A stretch of DNA of 64,000 nt from Owenia fusiformis (lineage: Eukaryota; Annelida; Polychaeta; Sabellida; Oweniidae), in NCBI GenBank assembly GCA_903813345.2, contig CAIIXF020000003.1, forward strand, positions 15,948,931 to 16,012,930, written 5' to 3'. Below are positions 1-12,600 of the stretch, piece after piece (positions within the stretch are counted from its first letter, which is position 1; each line of letters opens with the position of its first letter). The notes below the pieces were generated by a model, which had not been told where the DNA came from, did not search any database, and saw only the letters and a program-made list of their open reading frames with translations. Made by a program: the position numbers and the translations under genes.

Positions 1-656
1 TATTTTGAATATCCTATCGTAATCAGAGGCGAGTGTTTTTGGCCCAAGAATTTAGGGTATTTGAGGTTGGTATGAAAACTTATACTGTATCAATACACCA
101 CAGAGAAAGGTAATGAACAAAACTACATGCTTGTTTTGTTTTGCTGTTGGCTGGGTAACATGTTAATGACATCACAAATTATGTTGAGGAATTTCGAATC
201 AACATTGGCATGTAATATTTAGATAATTTGTTTGTTTAGTTGTTGATGGGGGCAATACATGAATGATGTCACAGTTGATGCTATCATATTCCAAGAATTC
301 ATTATCAACAATGTGTTTTGAAATAATCTTCAGCTCAGCCTCAAAAATAACCAAGAAAATGTAGCGAGGTCCTCATTTTCAGTTTCCAAATTGGCCATGT
401 TTTACTTGGGCAGTGCATGAGACTGTAATGTAAGGTGAAATAACACCTCTAGATTCCTAGTCTTATTTTTCAAAAATATGGCAAACTCACTATGATGCCA
501 TGTGGTCTTCCAGCTTGTCTTACATGCTTAACTATTTATGAAATTCACATGTGAACTTGGGAGTAGGGGTGATGACATTGGCTCAAAATTTGATTGATAA
601 TTTTTTAAACATTTGTGTTCATTTGATTGATTTTAGTTTGATCCAAAAATTTCTAG
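1..656 (+). other. Intron of PPP4R1 (upstream part)
   Basis: This is the stretch before the first recognisable PPP4R1 exon. I see no long open frame, RNA gene or clear repeat. It ends in a normal acceptor at 655-656. Confidence 0.6.
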
Positions 657-3600
657 GTACGGAAAACAAGCCAAGCTGCTTTACTGGTGCTTCTGGAACA
701 AGAAATACTAAAAACTTGTAAGTAATTTTTCCAAAAAGTTGCTTAAATTAATAGCATTGTTCAGAACTGGGACTGAGATGTTAGGATATTATTTATTGCT
801 GTACTATACTGTGTATGGCATCGATCAAACTGCTCCAACGTTATTGAAATGAAATTCATAGTAGCAAACCAATTATAATTTGACTGTGCTAAATGTTACT
901 TTTTATCTGGATAAAAATATATCAATGAATTACACATGGTTTGAATCAAGTCTAACTGAATCCACTTTAAGCCTCACTCATTTTGAAAACATATTTGAAA
1001 TATCTGTTTTTCCAATGTGTTTATATAGGTGATGTCGAAGAGCAGGTATGTCCAGTCATCTTACGACTCTCCGAGCAGGATAGCATGGACGACTACAGAA
1101 CAGAGGCCGTTGCTGTAAGTATATCCCATAATTTCTATATAGAGCAGTAGGCTTACTAGAAGATTGGGCTCAGTATGAAAGACATTAAATATGATGTACC
1201 ATATTCTCTCTATTGAGTGCACACAGTAAGGTTTCCGAATTCAAATTTAAAATGTTAAGATATTGAGAGATTCCAATAAGCACACATACCAAAAATGTAG
1301 GGAAAATATCTGGATAATTTTTGGACCTCATGAGAGAGAATACGGTAGTTCTGTACAAGAGACATAGATTCTTTTTAGAAGGCAATATAAGACGAGGATT
1401 TGGTGTTAAAGACATGGGTTCTGTAACAAATACATTGGTTCTGTGTCAGAGACAAGGGTATATGAAAGACATGGGTTCTGTGACCTGTGTCAAATACATG
1501 GGTTCTATGTGAGACATGGGTTCTGTGTGAAAGACATGGGTTCTGTGTGAAAGACATGGGTTCTGTGTGAGACATGGGTCCTGTGTGAAAGACATGGGTA
1601 GTGAGATGCTTATAATGACATCATCTTACTACCTTGTCTTTCCAGCAGTGCCCCATGAATGCAACAAATTCTACAATTTAAGGGAAAATAATGGAAAAAT
1701 GCAGACAGCAAACATTTTCAGACATAGTCCAAGGTTCGTAGGGCTGTACATCACCATTTTGTCTTGTTATGTCAAGTCAACAATTGTGGCGGTTGAATCT
1801 ATGAGACCTCTATTGCAGATAAAGCTTTTCCATTAGGGATTTTGTATGACAGTCTGGTTGGTTAGTTCATTGTTGCTTTTGTGAGCTCATGTGATGCCAT
1901 GGTAACAGTCATCACATCAACTCTTGTGTCATAATGACCCTCTCTCCAGCCAATTTCCAGCCAACCCAAGGTCAATACTTGCTACATATTGTTACAAAAC
2001 AAAAAGTACTCATTTGACCTTTATACTGCAGTCATAATGGAGACAACCTTTGCGGGGTCTTCCCTGCAGAAGGATGTAAAGTTGAACTGTTTTTTAGACA
2101 AATTGATAAAACACACCAGACACACTGTAGCATCAGAGATAGGACAGCATCTTTTCCATTCAATCGAGGTTGGGCCATGCAGCCGAATGTAAGCCATACA
2201 ACCAAATTTGCCGATTCAATCTGACGGAGAATGCCGAGTCTCTCTTTTTCGACCAATCAATTAGAGACGTCCTCTTCACATTCATGGTACCCTCGGCCAA
2301 CTTCGTTTGCAAAGAAAATCTTCAGCAGTCTCCGGCTTTTCTTGAGGTATCTTCTGTTGCAAGCCAAAAGTCGACACCTCATCAGAGATGTACACGTGAC
2401 AATGAAGAATTAACGAATAGGTAATTACATCTATGGCTCAATGACATAATTGAAATACTTACTGATAAAGGAAATCAGGGATACACTGGTAGTAGTAGAG
2501 TGTGATCAGACTACGTAAAGCAAAAATTGAAGACTGGATATTAAATGAATTGTCATAGGAGACTGACTAGGTAAAGAGTAGTTCTGTCTACTACTGTCTA
2601 TCTATATTATAGGAAAAAGTACAATTTGTTTTTATGTCATCACCAGAAGTGACATTGTTGTATAGTCTTCAACTTTTTTTTGTGGATAGCGGTTGGTGTT
2701 CAGCTGTTGATGTTCAGCATCTGTAACAAATGGTGGGTGGTGACATTTCATGTTAATCGCTTGTAATAATAATGTGGAATGGAGAAATGGTTTGTATGTT
2801 CACAATACTAGAATGAGTTTATAAAGCAATCATCGGTTCTGATTTGTACCTGAAACATGCAATGTTAAAATAAATTTGGTCATTTAATACATAGGCTCTG
2901 CTAGGTGAATTTTTGTATGGACAGTAAAATCTGACTTATATAAATGCCAATGAGTCTCTCTAAAACTCTTTTGATTAGCAGTTGTGCACAGGTTTTGTTA
3001 ACATACGAGTCAATGGGAGGATGAAAGTATTAAACTGTCAAGGCTGTTTTCATTGAGAGGTGTTCGGATACACAAGTTTTACTGTAATTTCTTTCTGATA
3101 CCTTTTCCAAAACATGCATCATATAATTCATATGTGTCTGTTGGATTTGAATTATGGCAATCAAAATTATTGCTGGACATATAGCATGACATGATTGCTT
3201 GGTTGCACAGTATTGCATGATTTCATATAACTTAGGAATTAAAGCCAGTGTTTTATTGTGTTACATAATATAAATTTAGTTATGTAGGCTGTAATATTGA
3301 GGTTTTTGCTAGGTGTTAATTGCCCAGAAATCGTTACATACACAACTAATGCCAATATTGTCAAAATTAGTGAGGAATGGTAAATGTGTGAATACTGAAT
3401 AATTGCAATTGCAATTTTATTATTAAAGCAGACTGCTATTCCTTGGATGGAAATAGAGGAGACTATGTAAATGATAGGGGATGGAAATAGAGGAGACTAT
3501 GTAAATGATAGGGGATGGAAATAGAGGATACTATGTAAATGATAGGGGATGGAAATAGAGGAGACTATGTAAATGATAGGGGATGGAAATAGAGGAGACT

Positions 3601-6600
3601 ATGTAAATGATAGGGATGGAAATAGAGGAGACTATGTAAATGATAGGGGATGGAAATAGAGGAGACTATGTAAATGATAGGGGATGGAAATAGAGGAGAC
3701 TATGTAAATGATAGGGGATGGAAATAGAGGAGACTATGTAAATGATAGGGGATGGAAATAGAGGAGACTATGTAAATGATAGGGGATGGAAATAGAGGAG
3801 ACTATGTAAATGATAGGGATGGAAATAGAGGAGACTATGTAAATGATAGGGGATGGAAATAGAGGAGACTATGTAAATGATAGGGGATGGAATTGAGAGC
3901 TGAGGGACTTCTCCTTTAGGAGAAAATGGGATATAGTTGATATGGCACTTAAACTGTGGCATCACATGACATTGCCTAAAATCAACAGAACAACCAACTG
4001 CTCATGGCTATAGCACTGAAGGTTTAGAATTATTTAAGGTGGAAAACAAAGACAACACCATGAAACCAAGCTACTATATGTGAACCTAATTGTCTAAATT
4101 ATAAAGACATCTTAAAAATAAGATTAACATCTGGACTAGTTAGGCTTTGATAAAATGGTCGTTTTTATATGGAATTGTATTAAAATGGAATCTGTAGATT
4201 AGACAGTTCATACCAAGGTGGCCATACACATGTAAAACATGGTCACATGCTTAGTTGCTTTATGCCCACCTCAGGCATTTAATGCTAAAATGATGTAATT
4301 GACACTTTGGGTAAATCCTTGTGAATATGTAGACTGATAAAATGACAACTTTCTGAGTTTATTAAATTGAGAATGGGGCATTGAACATTGAACAAGGCAT
4401 GATATATCAATAGGTATGCATGTATACATCAATATTGCCAACATCAAAATGAAATTCCAGTTGGCCAGATAAGGGTATGTAAATTTGAAATTAGGTGTCA
4501 AGAACATAATGAGGTCTCCAGTTTGCCATTATACAGTGTGAACCCTTTGACCTGTGTACTAGTATAGGTTACAACATACTCTCAAATAAAATCTCACTCA
4601 TCATATTCATTTTTAACTGTTTCTCTTCACAATTTAGATATAAAGTTATATACGTTTTTAGATGTTTATGTAATTTAGACTATGGGTTCACATTTAGTAC
4701 ATCAGTTTCTTGGTATTTCCTCTGTTTTCCATCCAAAATTGGATTTTGAAACGTGACTTATGTGATATTTTGTATGTGGGTGCTATTTGTTAAGAGTTGT
4801 GATATTCATTTAGTAGTCAGCTTATAGGTGTCAATTCTTGGTATAGGTGTCAAGGATCAAACAGGTATGCAAGTCATAGATTGGATCATGGAAAGTAGTG
4901 GCTACTTATCTGTTGCATCACATGTTGCATGTGTTGCATCTTATCAAAACCAGCCAAGTGGAGAGAAAACTACTTGTATATACTATATGGGCCCATTGTA
5001 CAAAAGGACTTGTGGGAAATTCATGGATTACATGACCATGCTTTCATATGCAAATCCAGTGGAATAGGAGAATGTAGGAAGAATGTGGAAGGAACCAGGT
5101 CATGTGTAATCAGGTAATAATCATATTCTTATATTGTATACCAAAGTGGGGTTGATATTCAAATCAGTGCATTGAAGTAGCCCTAATGGGACATTATAAA
5201 ATAGCTTTTGTTGTATAGAATTTACAGCTACACTGATTCGAATCATGAATGCATAATGATATGAATGATGCAGTCCTTGCATTAGTCCTTACATGAGTAC
5301 TAGACAGGTTCCAATTCTAATAATTCAAGTTTTTGAGGCATTTTTTAGAAAAAGCAACAGACCTATTTTTACTCGATCAGTTTTTCATGCTGATAAAGAT
5401 ATTAAAAGATGACAGCTCAACGGGGTGGTCACGACACTGAATTTTGGCATGTTTACCCCCCTAGGAAAATATTCTAGGGGGTACTATGAAACTAGTTCAT
5501 AACTCAAAGGATATATGAGCTATTGTTCTGAGTTGTACACCATACATTGCTAGTACAAATATGAATACTATCCTAAAGTTATAGGTTGATACCCTTATTG
5601 GTCTCAGAAAAAATACAATAAACAGGAAAAAGATACGCAATTTTTGTCTTGCCAATTTTATATTTGTAGCTTCAAGCAAAATATGACAGCTTTAACAGCT
5701 CATAGTAGTATTCTAAAATCATTTCCAAGCTATATGGGGTATTGTAATACATCTATTTTAGTTATGAAGTACTATTTTGTAATTTTAATATGACTTTATA
5801 GTCCCCTACCCCTGGACAATTGAAGAAAATGGATGTGGTGAATTTAATCATTTTGCAGCATTAAGTTAGAAACATGTATTGATAGACACCAAATCAATAA
5901 ATCTATACCATCATCAAATGTTAGGTGACATTCTAATTCATTTATTATTAGAATATAGGACTTAAGATATTTTATATGTAAGTTTTCAATTTAGTACATG
6001 TATCATAATGAAATCTAGTGTAATCACATACTAGAGAGGACATTGACATAAAGTCTAAACATTATAATCATCAATTGATCTCATTTGAGCAACTAGACTA
6101 TGGTGGTCACCATGCACAAGTAATGTACTACAGTGCCCTATGTACTAGGGCACGAGTCATTTGAGCCATATATACCTCCTGGTATATACCTTTACAACCC
6201 ATTCAGAAGGGTCATTTACAATGTGCAAAACATGGCAAAAGTTCCATAAAACTGTTAGTTCTCATCATCTGACCATATAGCAGAGTCCTCATTAAGCCAT
6301 GATGCACCACAGCCAGATGTTAGAAAAGTATCTAAGAATCTTTTTTATTAACCAAAGATGACTTTCCCACCGATGTTGCATCACACTGTACTGTCAACTG
6401 TACATATTGCTTTCAATTTCGTTTACTCTACATAGATCTGATTCTGCATTTAAATACCAAGACTTCAGTTTACTTCAACTGTCACGACTAAAGCATTTGA
6501 TAGTATTTACATAATAATGTTATAAAGGAGCATGTAGGTTATCGCAAACAACTTCAGACAATGGTCCTTTTTCCATATAGCTTTGAAATCTCGTTAAGGT

Positions 6601-9600
6601 CTTGTTTTTAATGAGATTTTAGGAGATCTGCATTTTTAACCATTAAAAACTAATGTTTTCTTCCGTCTGATGGCATATTTGAATTATGTGAGTAATTCTC
6701 TATCAAAACAACTTTGATTTGCACTGTAATTTACCATTATTCAAATTCTAATGATTTACTGGTTGTCTAAAAAAGGTCGGGCTAAATCCCCATTGACACA
6801 ATGCTGAAAAACCTTAAAAAGTTCATTTACTCTTCCAAGGATCACAATTTTAATGCGAAATCACAATCCACATGTCAATAAGATCATAAAGTTACATTCT
6901 AATGATGTTTTAAGTTGATCCAAATGGAATTCCTTCTTAAATCAAGAAATTAAGTGACTCTGGCAATACATTTACATGTATTCTAGCCCTACCCAAGCTC
7001 TACCAATACCCATGATACCATCTATTTTTCATCTATATGGAAAAAGGTCATCTAACTTGAATTATGAATATTTTCTGACCATGAACATAGGTATGTCTTT
7101 TAGATCTATTCATTATCTTCAAGAAAAGTAAATATAATGAATAATCAGACCTAAGTGATATTAAAGGGAATGGCCCAATCAACATACTTTTTACTAAAAA
7201 TGATGACCTAGTTTTTACCAAAGATACAACCTTTAATTATATTGTTGAATGCATAATTAGAATATGCTTTGAGACATGTTCTATTTCCTAAGAGGAAAAG
7301 TGGATTGCTCCAGGGACTTTAAAGACACTGAATTTGGATGACCAAAATGAACTGAAACCAATGGATAGCATGAATTTTTTCAAAGGGGAAATAACATGGG
7401 GAACACTAATCTTGGGGGAATTCAGTTTTCGTTTCAAGAGCTATTTGATATATTAAAATAAAGAATAGTAATGCATGAAACATTGTTAAAATGATTGCAT
7501 TTTTGGTGAAAATGAGGTCAACAACTTTGAAAAAATATATTGATGGGTTGATTGCTAGTGAAATATCTCCGAGTCCGATTGACTTTATTATCCCTGTCTT
7601 CATGGTCAGGAAATAGTCATAATCAAAGATATAACTGTCTGAAATTGTTTGTGATAACTTACCTGAACATTTGCAGGTCAAATCAGGAGTGACACAATTT
7701 ATTTCCACCAAATTTTTGACATGTCTTCAAATATACGATAGTATTTTCCTCCTAAGATAGAGTGTCACTTGTGAAATTTATTGATTGACCTGAGATCGTA
7801 TCATATCTTTATGAAATAGAAGCGAAATAGCCATATTGAACTTTAATGAATGTTGTTTGCCACTTTTCGACAATTTCGTCAAAATTTGGGGGTTTTGGGG
7901 GAGGGGTACAATTAGGTTAAAAAATTCACCTGATTCAGACTATCCTTAAATGAGCACTGATTCACCCGAGAGCATAACTTTTCCAAAACATGTTAGTGTT
8001 ATTTTTGGAACACTCACATTAATGTTTCGTCTAATTTTCCCTCAGAGTTTCCTCATCATTGTCTTAGGCCATATTTGTTGAGATATATGAATGTTCATTA
8101 TTAAAATCTTGCCTTCCTTTGCAGTTGGAGAAGACTCGGCATTAGGTGTTATAAGTCCCAGACCACGATAAATAAAAATAACAACACAATGACATAGAAC
8201 TGATAAACGTTTTCTCTTGTGCGTGTCAGCCATCGGTCTACCAAATTAATTGCTATTCAGTGGGAAGAAACTCATTTTTCAGTTTCCATTTTAATTTCCT
8301 GACAAATAGAGCGATCATCCCAGCATTTTTTCTATATTCTATATATCTATGTGCCTTAGCAACTTCTGTTTTAGAGAACAATAAAAAAATAGAAAAGATT
8401 ACTTTACCATAATTCTAATCATCCCACATTGTAGACATATTTAGAATTAAAAATATGAAGAGAATGACAAAACCTCTTAAAACACATTTCTTAGGAAACA
8501 AATAGTGTGGTATTCTTGTTACTATGGCAACAGAGTTTTTTCTTTTTGTCATTTTTGTCATACAGATTACCTATCATACCAGGACCAAATCCTGAAAATT
8601 TGAATTCAGTATCTTCATTAGTATCTAAGATATATAGGTTTCTTATAGTATCCCCTGCAGATTTCATCGGAGTATAAGGAAAATGCTCTGAAGAGGGATG
8701 CCCAAGGATGCCACTTAACAGTTCTGGTATTTTTAAGGTCCCAACCCTCTATTCATGGGAATAGTTAACCATTGTAAAGGTACTCATGGTTAACTGACAG
8801 AATTGATTGTATCTTCAACTAAGAAGTCAATAAAATGTTAAAACCAGAAGAAAACCACACCAACTTTCTTCTATTTACCAGGGGTAGGGCATTATAAAGT
8901 CATATTAAAATTACAAAATAGTACTTCATCACTATAATAGATGTATTACAATATCAAACATAGCTTGGGAATGTTGTTAGAATACTACTTTGAGCTGTTA
9001 AAGTTATCATATTTTGCTTGAAGCTACAAATATAAAATAAACAAGAAAAAATGACAATAATTGCATATTTTTTCTAATTAATTGTATTTTTCCGAAACCA
9101 ACAAAGATATCAACCTATAACTTTAGGATAGTATTCATCTTTGTACTAACAATGTATGCTGTAGAACTCAGAACAATAGTTTATATATCCTTCGAGTTAT
9201 GAACTAATATTATAGTATCCCCTAAGATAATTTCCTAGGGGGGTAAAAACGCTAAAATGCAGTGTCGTGACCACCCCGTTGAGCTGTCATCTTTTAATAT
9301 CTTTATCAGCATGAAAAACTGATCCAGAAAAAATAGGTCTGTTGCTTTTTCTAAAAAATGCCTCAAAAAGTCTTTCCCTTGAGATATTCTGAAATTGGAA
9401 CCTGTCTATACATTTTGGCAACTCTAGTTATCTACACTGAATCATGGGAAGTGTGTTTCTGAGATACTTGGAAATTCGAACTCTGAAATTCTACCGAAGA
9501 GATATGTCTGACGTGTACAAGAGATACGTGTGACTTAGGAGTCACTGCTGGCCGCCGATAGTGACATTGACCTATCACAGCCAGCATTGATGAGCCTAGT

Positions 9601-12600
9601 TACATTGCAGCTCCACCTATTAGTGTCTTCTGCAGAAGCTGCGTCCTTGACCTGCTTTTGACACTCCATCTAGTGGCAGCTATTATACAAAGGAGTAATG
9701 TATGAGAGAAATTATAAAAAGGGTAGAAAATGGAAATAACATAAGCCTAATAACAACTTCAACTACACTAGCATTTTTTTGGTCTGCAGGCTTAATGTTC
9801 TTCGATAGATTCAGTTTCTAGGTCCCCTATGGACATATTTAAGGGAACTACCCCTTGGCCTTCCAGCTTTCTGCACTAAATCCAAAAAGCTTGCTTTCAG
9901 GATAACAGCCATGCTTTTCAAGATATTGAAAAAAAAACATTTGGGGTGCTTGCTGCAGTTTTTGACATGAGAGGGAATGGTTCTCAGAGCTTGCTTTTGC
10001 TAATGCCTTATTCAGTTATGTCCAAGTCGCTGTGAAATGCCATGAAATATAAACATATCACAGCGCTGCTTGGATTTCATTGGGTAGCGGCGCTTTGCAT
10101 TCTATGTCAGTACTGAACTGTTTGTATGTCTTTGTCCATTTAAAATAACAAAATGGCTACAGCTCTGTAATTTTAACACCAACATTATGGAGCCCAAAAT
10201 GTTTTGTTTTTGGATAAAATGATCACACACATATAATGATATTAACAGAGCAGCTAAAATCTAGATTGTGATGATATGGCTTACTGCTAATCAAAGCTAC
10301 TGCTCATCTTAAATGTCAATAGTTTTGTGAAATATGTAATGATGAATAGCTTAACATAATTTATAGACTAAAAGTTTATATGTACATGTATAAAATTATT
10401 GCAACAACGGAAATATTAAGGTTGTTTTCTCAAACTCTTTTTAACTGGAATTTCATTCATTAATCAGTGTGCCTGGAAAAAAGTCTGAAAGCTCTTTACT
10501 AGGTTCCTAAAACAAATTCCAGGGGTTCGTTTTAGCCTATTTCAGCAAGGTTGATGATTTGGGCCAGTTGTATGGGCATCAAATTGGCTGTGAAATGTTC
10601 TTACATTTTCATATCACAGCCAGCTTTGATGAGCCACACATGGTTAGTTTGCATCATAAAAGGTTTCATCACAAAGTTTGGACCATTGCATAAATTGGTG
10701 TACCACACAAAGCCATAACGGTTTATAATTCAATATGAGCTTTGTCTTGACTTGTTTTCTGTTTAAAAGATGAATATATATTCCTGTCTTGACTTAGTAT
10801 CTGTATAAAAGATGAATATATATTCCTGTCTTGACTTGTTTTCTGTTTAAAAGATGAATATATATTCCTGTCTTGACTTAATTTCTGTATAAAAGATGAA
10901 TGTGTATTCCTGTCTTGACTTTGTTTCTGAATAAATGCTGAATATATATTCCTGAAAAAAGCATTGGTATATTGAGGGCAACTGAATGAGGGTATGTTTT
11001 GTTACTTTTGTACTTGGTCTCAACTTACAATTGAGGAACTCAAGGCATATGTAAAATAAGGCATTATTCTTCATGATACCCATTAGGTAGATTTGATATG
11101 TTTTCTTTTCTCATATCACAGCTAGCTTTGATGGGCTTCATGTTGATATGACAACAGCATTTTTCTCATTGTGTTGTCACATGTTCATATGACAACAGCA
11201 TTATACAGCTATGTGGTGTCACTTGTGGCTTAGCTTAGATGAGGATGAGCTAATATTTGTCCCCAGCACTTGTCCCCCTGGTTATATAGATGTTACTAAC
11301 AAAATGAACTTCAGTCGGAGGAATTTTGATTTTCATTATCTCACCAAGAAGGAGGTCAATTTGTATCCAAATATTTTACCTGAATGTTAATAGAAACATA
11401 CGGATAATCAAGTTAGAATTCCCTCACTACAGCAACCAAGACATTATCTGGTGAATTTCATAAAATCTTGGTTGCATTGCGTTGTGTTGGATGTGTACTC
11501 GCGATTGCTTAATTTTTCGGTAACTGGATGCTACTCTAAACATATGGATGTTAATTCTGTATTAACACAAGCTAATTCACTCCTAGCTTCGCCACCATTT
11601 GGTGAGTTTTTATATGTGCCATTAAGTTGAGTGTGAAATGTGTGTGTCTTTCATATCACAGCCAGCTTTGATGAGCGCATATGATGCTTTTCATTCTACA
11701 TAAGGCTAAGCTTCGCTACTGCAGCCTTTCCCCAGGCTTAATCTTGGCAGGGTACAAAAGTCTTTATTTTACCAATTCTGAATAGAAATGAGGATTTTAC
11801 ACATACAGTAAAACTTGTGTATAGTGAACATTTTTTTGCCAAGAAAAAATGTTCACTGTAGGTAGGTGTTCACTAGAGAGAGGGTAATTTATACAGAAGT
11901 CAGTGGACTATGTGCGTAGGAAGGGTGTCCACTAGGGACAGGTGTTCACTAGAGAGAGGTGTTCATTAAGACAGGTTTTACTGTATTAACAACTTATTTT
12001 TGAAAAGATTGTTGTGAGAACAAATCAAACATTGTGATATGCATGTTTTGGATATTGAGATGAGAATATACTTCTATTTTCCAGATAGATATTTCTAATA
12101 ACTATACATACAATATTTGCACAGTACATGTATTTGCCATTACTTTATACCATGTACATAACTACATAACTGGTATCTACCATCTGAAGTAAATAATTAC
12201 AGCCACTGATAAAACCGGTGTAAGTTTCAAGAGTTCCCATGTAACAATACAAATAACTGATAGCATTTGCATTGAACTCTTGTATTAACGATGAATGAGG
12301 AATATTTGTGTCACAAATAAAATCCCTTTGAGACCTAAAATGACAGATACAGGGTGTCCCAAAAAATTGTACTAACACAAACATATGTGAGGAATATTTG
12401 TGTCACAATGAAATCCCTTTGAGGCCCAAAGTGACAGATACAGGTTGTCCCAAGACAACATAGAATTACTCTGTCAGGAATCATGATGGAATATTCTTGA
12501 AATGATGTCATCTGACAGACAATTATGTCATCTGACAGACAATGATGTCATCTGACAGACACCATTATCATTAAGATCTGAAAATTTCCCCAGGTAATAT

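Noticed and set aside
1406-1585. Extra miR-71 genes in the repeat array
   Set aside because: The copies have only the 5' arm; no complementary 3' arm lies within hairpin range except the one used by the true miR-71.
3444-3893. CRISPR-like array
   Set aside because: Units are contiguous and identical with no unique spacers, and the context is a eukaryotic intron. The same holds for 17301-17730 and 34030-34876.
4828-5117. Overlapping 60-80-codon frames in the microRNA host intron
   Set aside because: No domain, no splice signals in phase with PPP4R1, and PPP4R1 protein continuity from 1114 to 16330 is already complete.
7406-7711. 101-codon minus-strand frame in the long-TIR element
   Set aside because: No recognisable domain; it is hydrophobic by AT-rich composition and lies in otherwise non-coding interior.
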